A stretch of DNA of 64,000 nucleotides from Desulfosporosinus lacus DSM 15449 (GCF_900129935.1 NZ_FQXJ01000006.1:310496-374495), one strand, 5' to 3'; counted from the first letter of the stretch, positions 48,951-58,516 are shown. Notes: generated by a model not told the origin, from the letters alone. Translations and numbers: made by a program.

Positions 48951-49004
48951 AAGGGACTAAATGGCAGGTGGAGCTATTTAGCTCCACCTGCCGTTTAGTC
49001 CCTT
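48951..49004 (-). terminator. Long hairpin terminator of the bad-like operon
   Basis: AAGGGACTAAA-GGCAGGTGGAGCT pairs with AGCTCCACCTGCC-TTTAGTCCCTT (24 pairs, one opposed mismatch, tiny loop), starting 11 bp past the last gene. Only a modest T-rich tail follows. Confidence 0.7.
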
Positions 49005-49014
49005 GCCCTTGTCC

Positions 49015-50442
49015 CTAATCCTTGATCCCCGCCAAGTATTTAACAACATTTTTACGTGCCTGTATGTCGTATTTACTCATGATAGCAATCTTCTCCATGA
49101 CCGGAGAACCGCCGCCATGAATACCGCTGATTCCTGTTGCCGCCCCTGTCGAGGACGCAATCAGATTTTCAACTAAACGATACGCCCTGTGCTGATTCTC
49201 AGCACAGACATCAGATTTGCGCATAATGTACTTTTCCAAATCGTCTTTTGTATCCGGGCTGTAAAAATCTTCTTCATAGGGCAACGTGGCTGCCAGTCCC
49301 CCAGCGATATCTGCCAGAGTCTCGAACTCATGATATATATTGACTCCAGCATGATAACGTCCGACATTCGTGAAAACAACATCAGGGGCAAACGTACCGG
49401 ATGCACTTTTAAATCCCTTAACCGAGGCGGCAATTCCAGCGCCATAGACTAACTCGCCTACGGTAATCAATTCTGCCAGTTTATCCCGAACATGCGAGGC
49501 TTTGCCTATGCCGTTATACTCCGCCATCAGAGCCGTTGCTCCGAGGAAAATATCTGACAAGGCTGGTTTACAACCAGTATAACTATGCCGATGATAGGTG
49601 GCAAACTGGGAAGCTAATTGTCCGGCAAATTCTGTCTCCCCGTTCATGAACACTCGGTCCCATGGAACAAAGACATTGTCGAAAACCGTAAGAGCATGCA
49701 TGGTTCCATAGTCTTCAATCGGAGCTTTAAGATGCTTGCGTTTCCGATGATTATGGGGAAGGCTGATCAACTTGATTCCAGGTGCGTCAGCTTGAATCGC
49801 AAAGGCGACTGCCCAATCCCCTTCTTCTTTGGTTAACGCTCTTGTAGGGATAACTATTAGTTCATCAGCATAGGCTGCAATAGAATTATGGGCTTTAGCC
49901 CCCCGTACCACAATTCCGTCCTCACGTCTCTCTACAATGTGCAAGTATAGATCTGGATCAGCTTGTTGATGCGGTCTTAAATTCCGGTCACCCTTAACAT
50001 CCGATTGCGCAGCATTTCCTACCAAGTCATTATCCTGGAAGAAACGCAAATACTTTAGAAAGCGCTCATGATAGTTAGTACCTTTAGCATTGTCAATGTC
50101 CTTAGTAACCAAGGAAAGACCGTTCATAGCGTCAATTCCCATGCAACGTTGGATACAACGTCCACATACTAAGCACAATTTCCGAGTCATTTCCTGTTTT
50201 TTAAGCAAATCATCAGTCGATTGATGCATATGTGTAAAACGGTTGATTTTCTCTCCACTCAAATGAGACGTGGCTGTTAATAGATCGGCGTATTCCGGAT
50301 CGTCCACTAAATCATAGGTTAACGCCAGAGTTCTAATCCCCGGCTCAAAATCCGGATGATCGCGACCAACTAATTTTCCATTCATATACACATTAGGACG
50401 CATAGAAAGAATTTTTTCGCGATACTCTTTACTTGTTCTCAT
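49015..50442 (-). CDS. Atypical 4-hydroxybutyryl-CoA dehydratase-family flavoprotein
   Basis: FAD/[4Fe-4S] enzyme related to AbfD, 475 residues from ATG 50442 (inside the end of the upstream gene, GAAGGGG 9 nt before). The cluster ligands of AbfD (C99, C103, H292, C299) align with C96, C100, H284 and C291, and Tyr288/Lys292 are kept. Two AbfD residues tied to FAD binding and catalysis differ: Glu257 aligns with His249 and Glu455 with Ser439. Two extra cysteines make C90-x2-C93-x2-C96-x3-C100, a ferredoxin-like spacing. It is the last gene of the operon with BadH/BadI-like genes, so the substrate may be a cyclic or dicarboxylic acyl-CoA rather than 4-hydroxybutyryl-CoA. Alignment is from memory. 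Confidence 0.8.
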   Translation of the reverse strand: MRTSKEYREKILSMRPNVYMNGKLVGRDHPDFEPGIRTLALTYDLVDDPEYADLLTATSHLSGEKINRFTHMHQSTDDLLKKQEMTRKLCLVCGRCIQRCMGIDAMNGLSLVTKDIDNAKGTNYHERFLKYLRFFQDNDLVGNAAQSDVKGDRNLRPHQQADPDLYLHIVERREDGIVVRGAKAHNSIAAYADELIVIPTRALTKEEGDWAVAFAIQADAPGIKLISLPHNHRKRKHLKAPIEDYGTMHALTVFDNVFVPWDRVFMNGETEFAGQLASQFATYHRHSYTGCKPALSDIFLGATALMAEYNGIGKASHVRDKLAELITVGELVYGAGIAASVKGFKSASGTFAPDVVFTNVGRYHAGVNIYHEFETLADIAGGLAATLPYEEDFYSPDTKDDLEKYIMRKSDVCAENQHRAYRLVENLIASSTGAATGISGIHGGGSPVMEKIAIMSKYDIQARKNVVKYLAGIKD

Positions 50443-51292
50443 ATTTGAAAACCCCTTCGCCTGTTTTACGTCCAAGTAAACCGGCATCCACATACTTCTT
50501 CATTAATGGGCAAGGTCTGAAGCGTTCTCCCAAGGTCTTATGTAAATACTCAAGGACTTTATATCGAGTATCCAGTCCGACCATGTCACTCATTTCTAAG
50601 GGCCCCATAGGCAGGTTAAGACCTATTTTGGCAGCCTTATCAATATCCTCTGCCGAAGCAACCCCTTCCATCAACATATAAAATGCTTCATTCCCCAATA
50701 AGACGTTTAAACGGCTCGTAGCAAACCCAGCGGCATCATTGACAACCACAGTTTGTTTACCCATCTGCTCAGCAACGGTTATTATTGCCTGGACCGTCTC
50801 ATCACTTGTTTTTAGACCTTTAACAATTTCAACTAATTTCATTTTTGGAACAGGATTAAAGAAGTGCATTCCTATTACCAACTCAGCATTCTTTGCGAAG
50901 GAGCCAATTGCAGTAACACTTAGAGACGAGGTATTGGTCGCTATTATAGTCCCTTCGGGACACATTATGTTTAATTGTTTAAGGATTTCTCCTTTCATGT
51001 CAATATTTTCTGCTATAGTTTCGATAACAAGATCTGCATCCTTGACGGCAGTCTCTAAATCATTCGATACTTTCATTCGCGCCAGACAACTATCCATGGT
51101 CTCTTGGGTTACTTTACCAATTTTCACACCAGTTTGAAGGTTTTTCTGAACGTAAGCCTTGCCCTGTTCTAACGCCTCCTGTCTTCTCCCGTAAAGTGTT
51201 ACATTATATCCACCGACCAAACCCGCATAAACAATTCCAGTTCCCATTATCCCACTGCCAACAACAGCAATATTTTTAATCTCTTTTGACAA
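50429..51292 (-). CDS. 3-hydroxyacyl-CoA dehydrogenase (second copy)
   Basis: NAD-dependent dehydrogenase of 287 residues from TTG 51292 (GGGGAGG 8 nt upstream). Rossmann motif GSGIMGTGIVYAGL, catalytic region GMHFFNPVPKMKLVEIV and C-terminal LPMGPLEMSDMVGLD. It is close to the Hbd at 8333-9178 but placed in the bad-like operon, so 3-hydroxypimelyl-CoA is a reasonable candidate substrate. It overlaps the next gene by 14 bp. Confidence 0.9.
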   Translation of the reverse strand: MSKEIKNIAVVGSGIMGTGIVYAGLVGGYNVTLYGRRQEALEQGKAYVQKNLQTGVKIGKVTQETMDSCLARMKVSNDLETAVKDADLVIETIAENIDMKGEILKQLNIMCPEGTIIATNTSSLSVTAIGSFAKNAELVIGMHFFNPVPKMKLVEIVKGLKTSDETVQAIITVAEQMGKQTVVVNDAAGFATSRLNVLLGNEAFYMLMEGVASAEDIDKAAKIGLNLPMGPLEMSDMVGLDTRYKVLEYLHKTLGERFRPCPLMKKYVDAGLLGRKTGEGVFKYENK

Positions 51293-51360
51293 AATCTTCG
51301 CCTCCCCTATCAATTAATTTTTACCCACATTCTTTCTAAAATCACGGGAGTTAACAATCG

Positions 51361-51395
51361 CTGCCAAAATGTGCCTGCTGGGCACATTTTGGCAG
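51361..51395. repeat. Perfect intercistronic hairpin
   Basis: CTGCCAAAATGTGCC pairs perfectly with GGCACATTTTGGCAG (15 bp, 5-nt loop), between the BadI-like gene and the dehydrogenase gene. There is no T-run; RNA processing or stabilisation is possible. Confidence 0.6.
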
Positions 51396-51428
51396 GATAC
51401 TTTCTGGTATTGTTTGACTCTCTTTGTT

Positions 51429-52256
51429 TTATTCGGCATTCTTTCTGAATTGGCGCCAATTTGGTTTTCTTTTTTCTTTGAATGCGTTAAATCCTTCATG
51501 GACTTGATCTGAACCCCAGATGTAACTTAGGTAAACTGAGCCGGCCATTAAGGAAGGATACATCATATCTGATTCGAAATTCAAGGAAACTTTGGCTATC
51601 CGAATCGATTGCGGGCTGCGATCGAGGATGGTATCACACCATTTTTGAGTTTCAGTGTACAAATCTGCGTAAGGAACTACTTTGTTAACCAAACCCATTT
51701 CTAAAGCTTCTTGCGCGGTATAGATATTGCACATCATAATCATTTCTCGTGCTTTTTTCTCACCCACGATCCGCGGTAACATCTGCGTAGCTCCCCATAC
51801 TGGGCAAGCTCCTACTTTCGGTCCGGCTTGACCAAATTTTGCATGTTCAGCGGCAATCGTCATATCGCAGAATATATTTAATTCGTTACCGCCACCGATG
51901 CAATAACCATTAGCGGCCAAAATGATCGGAACTCTCATATTGCGCATTATCGTGGACATCTTCATTAAGGCATTGTTCCAAACCTGACCGGTTACATGAT
52001 CAAGAGCATTCATCATGTCAATATCTCCACCGGCGTTAAACACTCTTTCGCCAGCAGCTGTTAAGACGCATACTCCAATGGTCTGATCTCTTTCCACATC
52101 TTCAAAAGCGGCAGTCAATTCAAGTACCAGGTCATAAGTTAATATATTCATGATTTCTGGACGATTAATAGTTATCCAAGCTGACCCGTCTCTTTTCTCA
52201 TACAAGATTTCTGAAAATTCTCTGTCTAGTGGTACATACTTCACACTTGCTTTCAT
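51429..52256 (-). CDS. badI: BadI-like ring-opening CoA hydrolase (2-ketocyclohexanecarboxyl-CoA hydrolase type)
   Basis: Crotonase-superfamily enzyme of 275 residues, closest in memory to BadI and MenB: FGQAGPKVGA, RIVGEKKAREMIMMC, AQEALEMGLVNKVVP and the C-terminal GFNAFKEKRKPNWRQF. BadI hydrolytically opens 2-ketocyclohexanecarboxyl-CoA to pimelyl-CoA. The stretch GACPVWGATQ replaces the BadI/MenB Asp-containing stretch (GSxDxGYG), so the chemistry may differ. The neighbour BadH would supply its substrate. Ribosome site GGGAGG before ATG 52256. Confidence 0.77.
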   Translation of the reverse strand: MKASVKYVPLDREFSEILYEKRDGSAWITINRPEIMNILTYDLVLELTAAFEDVERDQTIGVCVLTAAGERVFNAGGDIDMMNALDHVTGQVWNNALMKMSTIMRNMRVPIILAANGYCIGGGNELNIFCDMTIAAEHAKFGQAGPKVGACPVWGATQMLPRIVGEKKAREMIMMCNIYTAQEALEMGLVNKVVPYADLYTETQKWCDTILDRSPQSIRIAKVSLNFESDMMYPSLMAGSVYLSYIWGSDQVHEGFNAFKEKRKPNWRQFRKNAE

Positions 52257-52332
52257 TGTTAATTTCCTCCCTTAATTTTGGTTTATTGCAGAATTTTATT
52301 TTGAAATATAGAATTTTATGGCTTATATCTTA

Positions 52333-53088
52333 TTAAGAATGCATGGTCAATCCGCCACTGACGCTAAGGGTTTGCCCAGTAATATATTCAGCATCATCCG
52401 AGGCAAAAAACAGAACCGCATTAGCTATATCTTTTGGTTCACCTAGGCGACGCAAAGGAATGGCTCTTTTGACTGCTTCCATTAACTTAGGATTCTCGGC
52501 ACTAACCTCTGCCAAAAATGGTGTGTCACTAGGGCCAGGGGATACACAGTTAACATTGACTTTATAACGAGCCATTTCCCGTGCCAGAGTTTTGGTAAAG
52601 GTAATTACCCCGCCCTTCGCGGCAGAATAAACAGACTCACCTGTTGAACCTACCCGTCCGGCATCGGAAGACACATTGACGATTTTGCCATAGTTATTTT
52701 GCATCATGTTATCAACAACTGCTCGACAGCAGATGATTGGTCCTTTTAGGTTAATTGCAATGACTCTGTCCCATAACTCTTCATCCCCAGTAACAAATGG
52801 TTTGACCTTATTCCAGCCAACATTATTAACTAGAATGTCGATCTTACCATACTTTTCGATCACCTTAGCGACCATGTCATTGACTTCTGCACTTTTCGTG
52901 ATGTCAACTTTAGCCGCCATGGCCTTGCCGCCCATAGCTTCAATCTCTTTGACTACTGCTTCAGCGCTTTTGATGTCAACATCAACTACAACCACTGTGC
53001 CGCCCTGCTCAGCCAGACCTAAAGCAATTCCACGGCCAATCCCTCGCCCAGACCCGGTAACAATCCCTACTCTGCCAGCAAATTTCAT
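52333..53088 (-). CDS. badH: BadH-like 2-hydroxycyclohexanecarboxyl-CoA dehydrogenase (SDR)
   Basis: Short-chain dehydrogenase of 251 residues. NAD motif GSGRGIGRG, NNVGWNKVKPF, catalytic Ser-Tyr-Lys in VSSDAGRVGSTGESVYSAAKGG split here as VSSDAGRVGS and YSAAK, and C-terminus ITGQTLSVSGGLTM. The NNxGW-KPF and SGGLTM features are shared with BadH of Rhodopseudomonas as I recall it, unlike ordinary FabG. It would oxidise 2-hydroxycyclohexanecarboxyl-CoA for BadI, the next gene. Start at the second of two ATGs; GGAGG 7 nt upstream. Confidence 0.82.
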   Translation of the reverse strand: MKFAGRVGIVTGSGRGIGRGIALGLAEQGGTVVVVDVDIKSAEAVVKEIEAMGGKAMAAKVDITKSAEVNDMVAKVIEKYGKIDILVNNVGWNKVKPFVTGDEELWDRVIAINLKGPIICCRAVVDNMMQNNYGKIVNVSSDAGRVGSTGESVYSAAKGGVITFTKTLAREMARYKVNVNCVSPGPSDTPFLAEVSAENPKLMEAVKRAIPLRRLGEPKDIANAVLFFASDDAEYITGQTLSVSGGLTMHS

Positions 53089-53227
53089 CATACTTCCTCC
53101 TAGATTTTTTATTTAACTTAAATTAGTTGTTGCACTGCCTGTAATCTTTGGTCAGTTGAACTAAATTAAGCTTAAACCCCAGATCCCCTGATGAGCTTCT
53201 GTAAGTATTTTTACTATCTTAACAAAC

Positions 53228-54004
53228 CTATTTTCCTTGAAAATTCGGTTTCCGTTTTTCTAGAAAAGCCGTCATGCCCTCAGTACGATCACTTGTTCCG
53301 TTCAAGAAAGCTTGACTTAATTTTTCTAAGGCTAACCCTGTAGGGAAATCAGTGGCCATTCCCATGTCAATTACCTTTTTAGCCATTCGTATAGCAAGCG
53401 GTGCTTTAGCGGTAATTTTTTTTGCCATTTCAAATGATGCAACAAGCAACTGGTCGTGAGGGACAACTTTATTTACCAGACCAATTCGTTCTGCTTCAAC
53501 AGCATCAATGATATCCCCGGTAAAAATCAGTTCTTTAGCCTTCCCTTTGCCGACCAAACGTGGCAGACGCTGGGTTCCACCACCACCTGGCAGAATTCCA
53601 ACGGTCGGTTCGACAAGTCCAAACTTACCTCGCTCACTTGAAACTCTAAGGTCACAAGCCATGGCAAGCTCACACCCTCCTCCCAAGGCAAAACCATTAA
53701 CAGCAGCGATGATTGGTTTTATTGTATTTTCTAATTCTGTCAAAACTCCTTGTACTCCGGGTTCTAGCGCTTCAATAGATGGCCGTTCCAAAAGCCATCT
53801 AAGATCTGCCCCAGCCGCAAAAGCCTTGTCTCCTGCTCCCGTAATAATGACTACTTTAACTGATTCATCATTGTTTATCTCTTTGGCTAGCTGCCCAATG
53901 TCCTCCCATGTTTCCCAATTAAGAGCATTTCTTACTTCCGCTCGATTAATAGTCACCAGTAAAATGCCTTCTCTGTTCTCCAAAATAAGATTACGGTAAG
54001 TCCC
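53228..54004 (-). CDS. Enoyl-CoA hydratase, possible cyclohex-1-enecarboxyl-CoA hydratase (BadK-like)
   Basis: Crotonase of 258 residues from TTG 54004 (AGGGGTGG 7 nt upstream). Both catalytic glutamates are present: GGGCELAMACD and GLVEPTVGI. ADLRWLL and FLEKRKPNF complete the family picture. As the gene directly upstream of BadH, hydration of cyclohex-1-ene-1-carboxyl-CoA is the natural guess; the sequence alone only says enoyl-CoA hydratase. Confidence 0.87.
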   Translation of the reverse strand, partial: GTYRNLILENREGILLVTINRAEVRNALNWETWEDIGQLAKEINNDESVKVVIITGAGDKAFAAGADLRWLLERPSIEALEPGVQGVLTELENTIKPIIAAVNGFALGGGCELAMACDLRVSSERGKFGLVEPTVGILPGGGGTQRLPRLVGKGKAKELIFTGDIIDAVEAERIGLVNKVVPHDQLLVASFEMAKKITAKAPLAIRMAKKVIDMGMATDFPTGLALEKLSQAFLNGTSDRTEGMTAFLEKRKPNFQGK

Positions 54005-54155
54005 CAATTTGTATCCACCCCTTTGCACCTCATTCAAATACTCTTACACTCTGCCTCCGCCAAGACGTGTTCCTTATGGGACAGGGTATTGACGAAACCC
54101 GATCCTCAGCACGATAGTATTTGTTAAGGTTGCACGTTTTGCTGAAACAAGTTTA

Positions 54156-54938
54156 CTAACCTTTAAACTCCGGAGCCCTTTTGGCAAAGAAAGCATCTAC
54201 GCCTTCGATAAAGTCGGCTGTACCGAAATTAGAAGCGCTCTCTACCGCCTCTAATTGCAAACCCTCTTTAAGAGGTAAATCTAACCCTTGATTTATACAC
54301 CTTTTTGTCATAGCTACAGCTATCGGACCTCTGCTTGCAATTTGTTTAGCCAAAGCTTTTGCGGTGTTAAGAACCTCACCTACAGGCACTACTTGATTGA
54401 CAAAACCAACCTTTTCAGCTTCCTCGGCCTTCATCTTCCGGCCTGTAAAGAGTAGCTCCTTAGCTTTAGCAACTGGAATTTGCCGCGGTAATCTTTGAGT
54501 ACCCCCACCTGCAGCTATAAGGCTTAAGTTTACTTCGGGGCAACTGAAACTTGCACTCGTGTCCGCGATTACAATGTCACAAGCCATTGCAATTTCAAAG
54601 CCGCCGCCAATAGCCAGTCCACTGACCGCACAAATCACAGGTCTATAGAAATTGGCAATCTTAGTAAAGGTGTCTTGAAAACGCAAATTCGTTACCAGTC
54701 CCGTTTCAGGTGTTTCAGCTCTTAAACTGTCAATATCTGCCCCTGCCACAAATACTTTTTTACCGCCTCCGGTAATTATCACAACCAGAACCTTAGGTTC
54801 CCTGGCCAGATTATCAAAAATTGATTGGAACTCCATTAAAGCTTGCGGATTTAAAGCATTAACGGGTGGTCGATCAATTGTCACCACTGCAATATTTTCC
54901 TCTATCTGGCATTTAACAAATTCATTCCCTCTATCCAC
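54156..54938 (-). CDS. Enoyl-CoA hydratase/isomerase family protein
   Basis: Crotonase of 260 residues starting at GTG 54938 (AAGGAGG 8 nt upstream). It has VFVAGADIDSLR, GGGFEIAMACD (first Glu), FSCPEVNLSLIAAGGGTQRL (second Glu) and FFAKRAPEFKG. First gene of the bad-like operon. It could serve ring hydration or later beta-oxidation of pimelyl-CoA. Confidence 0.87.
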   Translation of the reverse strand: MDRGNEFVKCQIEENIAVVTIDRPPVNALNPQALMEFQSIFDNLAREPKVLVVIITGGGKKVFVAGADIDSLRAETPETGLVTNLRFQDTFTKIANFYRPVICAVSGLAIGGGFEIAMACDIVIADTSASFSCPEVNLSLIAAGGGTQRLPRQIPVAKAKELLFTGRKMKAEEAEKVGFVNQVVPVGEVLNTAKALAKQIASRGPIAVAMTKRCINQGLDLPLKEGLQLEAVESASNFGTADFIEGVDAFFAKRAPEFKG

Positions 54939-55100
54939 TATTTAAGCCTCCTTGACTTTAACTCAAAATAATTAAGGGCAGAGTATGCGTACTTCCTTCA
55001 CCCCCTTATGAAGATATCCCGAGTCTCATCTGTGATCATTATCAACAAATAAGTTAATCTGTGCTTTTATTCTGAACCGACACACTTATCTGAATATTAT

Positions 55101-55117
55101 TGCAATACTTGTGCCAA
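55101..55117 (-). promoter_or_regulatory. Sigma-54 promoter of the bad-like operon
   Basis: The minus strand reads TTGGCACAAGTATTGCA, GG-N10-GC, about 165 bp upstream of the first crotonase gene and just downstream of the activator gene that probably controls it. Confidence 0.85.
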
Positions 55118-55139
55118 CCCTATATTTAAAAAATATAAT

Positions 55140-55178
55140 AGCCTTAGCCCTCGCAAGTCAGTAATTCTTGCTAAGGCT
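55140..55178 (-). terminator. Terminator after the sigma-54 activator
   Basis: AGCCTTAGC pairs with GCTAAGGCT with further CTTGC/GCAAG pairing; on the minus strand ATTATATTTTTT follows. It isolates the activator from the operon promoter at 55101-55117. Confidence 0.8.
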
Positions 55179-55202
55179 AAAGCTAATCCTGCCAATAAAA
55201 AT

Positions 55203-55236
55203 GTACGAGAATCATACACTTGTATGTTTCTCGTAC
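55203..55236. repeat. Hairpin behind the activator gene
   Basis: GTACGAGAA-T-CATAC pairs with GTATG-T-TTCTCGTAC, 4-nt loop, 22 bp past the activator stop. It is either a first-stage terminator or a binding site. Confidence 0.55.
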
Positions 55237-55257
55237 AACACAATAAATTCTATTATT

Positions 55258-57336
55258 CTATAAACTTCTATGATCGACTAAAATATCAGGCATTTGTGAA
55301 AGCTTTTCATACAATTTCGACCTACTTATACCGAGCAACCTCGCCGCCTTAGACTTGTTGCCTTTAGCCTCAGTCAAGGCAGTTTGAATTGCTACTTGTT
55401 CTATATTGGCCAGGCTCTGCCCTATTAAACTCAGACCTGCAATCCCGCTAAATTTCTCTGTTTGAATGATTTCATCAGGTAAATCTTGCAGATCTATTAA
55501 GCCATATTCCACATAATTCAATATTCTTTCGATCACATTTTCTAACTCCCTGATGTTACCTGGCCAATTGTAATGATCGAAAACTTCTAAAGCTCCTTCA
55601 GTGATCCCATCCACTCGTTTATTAAATGATTTGTTATATTTACTTATAAAATAATCTGCCAGAATTGGAATATCCTCTTTTCGCTCACGCAAAGGGGGTA
55701 TCTTTAAATCAATCACATTTAACCTGTAAAACAAATCTTCCCTGAACTTCCCTTCAGCGACAAGACGTTTTAAATCCTTATTCGTAGCGGCAATAATTCT
55801 AACATCAACTTTACGAGTCTTAACATCACCTACTCGCTCAACTTCCTTTTCTTGAATGACTCTTAATAACTTACTTTGCAGTAAATATGGCATATCTCCA
55901 ATTTCATCAAGAAAAATCGTACCTCCACTTGCTAACTCGAATTTGCCTGGTTTACCCTGTTTGCGCGCACCGGTAAAAGCTCCGTCCTCATACCCAAACA
56001 ATTCTGATTCCGCGAGGTCACCGGGAATGGCCGAACAGTTAACCTTTATAAAAGGTTCTTTACGTCGATCAGAGGCATTATGAATGGAATGAGCAAACAG
56101 TTCTTTCCCAGTACCGCTTTCACCGGTAATAAGAATAGTCGAGTTTCCCCGTGCTACTTGAAGTGCCTGAGTTTTTAGCTTAGCAGTGCGCTCGTTACTG
56201 CAAATAATATTGCCGATTGTATAACTTGTTCCATTTACCTTTAACAGCTCATCTTTGTAATAGTTTAGTTGCATATTAATCCGATTCACTTGTTGCATTA
56301 CATCTGCTAATTGATCTAAATCTTCATATATCTTGACCACTGTTCCCTTAATTTTGCTTTCTTTTGTAAAGGGCAAAGTAGAGATGACACAGGGTTTAGT
56401 ATCGATTTCCAATACTTGCAAAGGGGACTGGTTGTCCGTTAGAGGGACAAATTTATTGATATTTTGTCCAATGATCTTTTCCTTTGACTTACCAACTCTT
56501 TTACAGAAGTTAGCATTCGCCATGTTGAGCCGACCTTGTTCATCTAATACCGCTACACCTTCATAAGCAACCTCTAAAACAGTCTCTAGAGTCGTCTTGA
56601 GTTCCTTGACAATTTTTAATTCATGGGCAATTCCTTCAACATCTGTCAGGTCTTGTAAAACAAAGGTTGCCCCCTTTATTATTGTATTTTGATAGATGGG
56701 GACAGCAGTAGCAATTAATTTTAGCGCTTGATATTCAATCTTATGAGGTGTAATCCAAGCCCCTTCAACAACAGGTTCAAAATCATCTTTCAACTCGCTA
56801 AGAAATTCGCCGATATATTTACCCCCTCCGATCCATTGTAAGATATTCTTGGCGTATTGATTCGCTAAGGTGATAAACCCCTTATCATCCGTTGCAATAA
56901 TTCCCGCAGGGACATTCTCTATAACACTGGACAATTCATTATATAAATACTCCGTTTGATCTAAGAGTTCGTTAACCGCACCTGCTTGGGTAATCGCACC
57001 AATCGGTTCGTTGGCCATATTAACAACAGGAGTTTGTCCAACTCGAACTGTATGCAACCAGTGGGTCAGTTCTTTCAAGTTATTAAAGGATTTATCTTCC
57101 CGAAAATATGCAACCTCCCGGATGTAGTACGCTTCTATTGGAGTATCAATACTTAAATCATTCAATAAACAACTGAATAGAGTCGACAATGAAAAATAGC
57201 CAATGAGTTGTCCAACTTCATCAACGACAGGCACTCCAAGAAGTTTAGAAGTTTTAAGCAGTTCCATCACTTTACGTATGCTGTCTTGGGGCCGTAATTG
57301 ATCCCTATTAGGGAGCATAATGTCACGAACCTTCAT
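55258..57336 (-). CDS. Sigma-54-dependent activator of the bad-like operon (CBS-PAS-PAS-AAA-Fis)
   Basis: It has 692 residues from ATG 57336 (GGGGAG 7 nt upstream), starting with the CBS domain (MKVRDIMLP). CBS pair about 1-120, PAS about 130-230 and 250-350, AAA+ about 385-620, helix-turn-helix about 655-685 ([20 protein letters not shown]). Walker A GESGTGKE, sigma-54 loop GAFTGA, Walker [10 protein letters not shown] and [10 protein letters not shown] are all intact. Placed directly upstream of the operon with a -24/-12 promoter, it is its likely activator. The sensed signal is unknown. Confidence 0.93.
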   Translation of the reverse strand: MKVRDIMLPNRDQLRPQDSIRKVMELLKTSKLLGVPVVDEVGQLIGYFSLSTLFSCLLNDLSIDTPIEAYYIREVAYFREDKSFNNLKELTHWLHTVRVGQTPVVNMANEPIGAITQAGAVNELLDQTEYLYNELSSVIENVPAGIIATDDKGFITLANQYAKNILQWIGGGKYIGEFLSELKDDFEPVVEGAWITPHKIEYQALKLIATAVPIYQNTIIKGATFVLQDLTDVEGIAHELKIVKELKTTLETVLEVAYEGVAVLDEQGRLNMANANFCKRVGKSKEKIIGQNINKFVPLTDNQSPLQVLEIDTKPCVISTLPFTKESKIKGTVVKIYEDLDQLADVMQQVNRINMQLNYYKDELLKVNGTSYTIGNIICSNERTAKLKTQALQVARGNSTILITGESGTGKELFAHSIHNASDRRKEPFIKVNCSAIPGDLAESELFGYEDGAFTGARKQGKPGKFELASGGTIFLDEIGDMPYLLQSKLLRVIQEKEVERVGDVKTRKVDVRIIAATNKDLKRLVAEGKFREDLFYRLNVIDLKIPPLRERKEDIPILADYFISKYNKSFNKRVDGITEGALEVFDHYNWPGNIRELENVIERILNYVEYGLIDLQDLPDEIIQTEKFSGIAGLSLIGQSLANIEQVAIQTALTEAKGNKSKAARLLGISRSKLYEKLSQMPDILVDHRSL

Positions 57337-57554
57337 GGAACATCTCCCCTTATTGATATTTTTCGCTGTTAGAATTTTCCTCACCTTTATTTTATCACAC
57401 ATGGATAGGTGTGTAATCAGAAGATTTAGTCTATACAAAGGAATTTGCATTAAACTAAATATTTTTAATATTTAGACAGGAATAGATCAAATCACAACGA
57501 ATATTCAATATTAAAGCTATTTTATGAGTAAGATCTGAAAAAGGAGTTGAATAT

Positions 57555-58364
57555 GTGAAGTTTGAATCATTTTTAGAAGTCGCAGGTGAGCTTCCTCAAC
57601 TTTATGATGGTGATGTAGCGGTTTCAGTTTGTGACAGAGAAAAGGTATTGGCCTTTTATCCTTCACCGAAGCTAAAGCTAAACGTAAAAGTTGGGAGCTC
57701 CAATATAAACGGAGGAGTCTCAGACGAAGCCATGCGTACCGGTAAGCGTATTCTTAGACGCGTACCGCGAGAAGTTCTGGGAATTCCTTACATAGGAATA
57801 GGCCATCCTATTTATGAAAACGGCGTGGTAGTTGGTTGCGTCATCATTTTAATTTCTGTTGATAAGTATGAGATTTTAATTAATACAGGGAAGGAGATCT
57901 TGGCAGCTATAGAAGAAACCTGTACAACTGCCGAAAATTTGTCAGCTTCTTCTGAGGAACTTGCGGCGACTGTAAAAGATATGGAAATGGAAACCAGTCT
58001 TGTTCTTAGAGAGGTTGAACATACCAATAAAGTAAAGGACAAAATCAATCACCTTTCAATGAGAACCAATATCCTTGGCTTAAATGCTTCGATTGAAGCT
58101 GCTAGGGCCGGTGAATTAGGAAAAGGCTTTTCGGTAGTGGCCGAGGAGGTGCGAAAACTTTCTGAAACCACCAAAGTATCAACTCAAGAGATAGAAAGTG
58201 ACCTTAAGGTTGTACAAGCATCAGTCAATACCTTGATTGAATCCATCAGTCAATTGAGTGAAGTTACTGATTCCCAAGCAAATGCGGCTACCGAATTATC
58301 AGCAGCTATGGCAGCGATTACGAAGTTGGCTGAGCGGCTGGTTAAGTTAGGTGCTCTTGAATAG
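57555..58364 (+). CDS. Small soluble methyl-accepting chemotaxis-like protein
   Basis: A 269-residue signalling protein starting at GTG 57555 (AAGGAG 8 nt upstream). The N-terminal 110 residues form a soluble sensing domain without transmembrane segments. Residues about 120-265 are a coiled-coil signalling domain with the conserved hairpin tip [20 protein letters not shown] followed by [12 protein letters not shown]. It is divergent from the sigma-54 activator. It may report a cytoplasmic catabolite to the chemotaxis system, or act as a regulatory partner; neither is proven. Confidence 0.85.
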   Translation: MKFESFLEVAGELPQLYDGDVAVSVCDREKVLAFYPSPKLKLNVKVGSSNINGGVSDEAMRTGKRILRRVPREVLGIPYIGIGHPIYENGVVVGCVIILISVDKYEILINTGKEILAAIEETCTTAENLSASSEELAATVKDMEMETSLVLREVEHTNKVKDKINHLSMRTNILGLNASIEAARAGELGKGFSVVAEEVRKLSETTKVSTQEIESDLKVVQASVNTLIESISQLSEVTDSQANAATELSAAMAAITKLAERLVKLGALE

Positions 58365-58406
58365 CAGACTGTGTAACACGGTATTCGATGGTTACATGAC
58401 ATGCTT

Positions 58407-58465
58407 AAAACCTGTATTTGCCTATAACATGTCCTTAAAATGTTATAGGCAAATACAGGTTTTTT
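58407..58465 (+). terminator. Very stable terminator after the chemotaxis-like gene
   Basis: A stem of about 24 bp: AAAACCTGTATTTGCC...ACAT pairs with ATGT...GGCAAATACAGGTTTT, with T-run on the plus strand; the minus-strand amidohydrolase gene ends just beyond. Confidence 0.9.
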
Positions 58466-58516
58466 CGGAAACATATTTATCGCTTGTCGCCAAGTGAACT
58501 ATTATCTTAGTCCAAC

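Noticed and set aside
51314..51499. 61-codon frame between the BadI-like and dehydrogenase genes
   Set aside because: It covers the perfect hairpin and overlaps the BadI-like gene's 3' end; it is a shadow.
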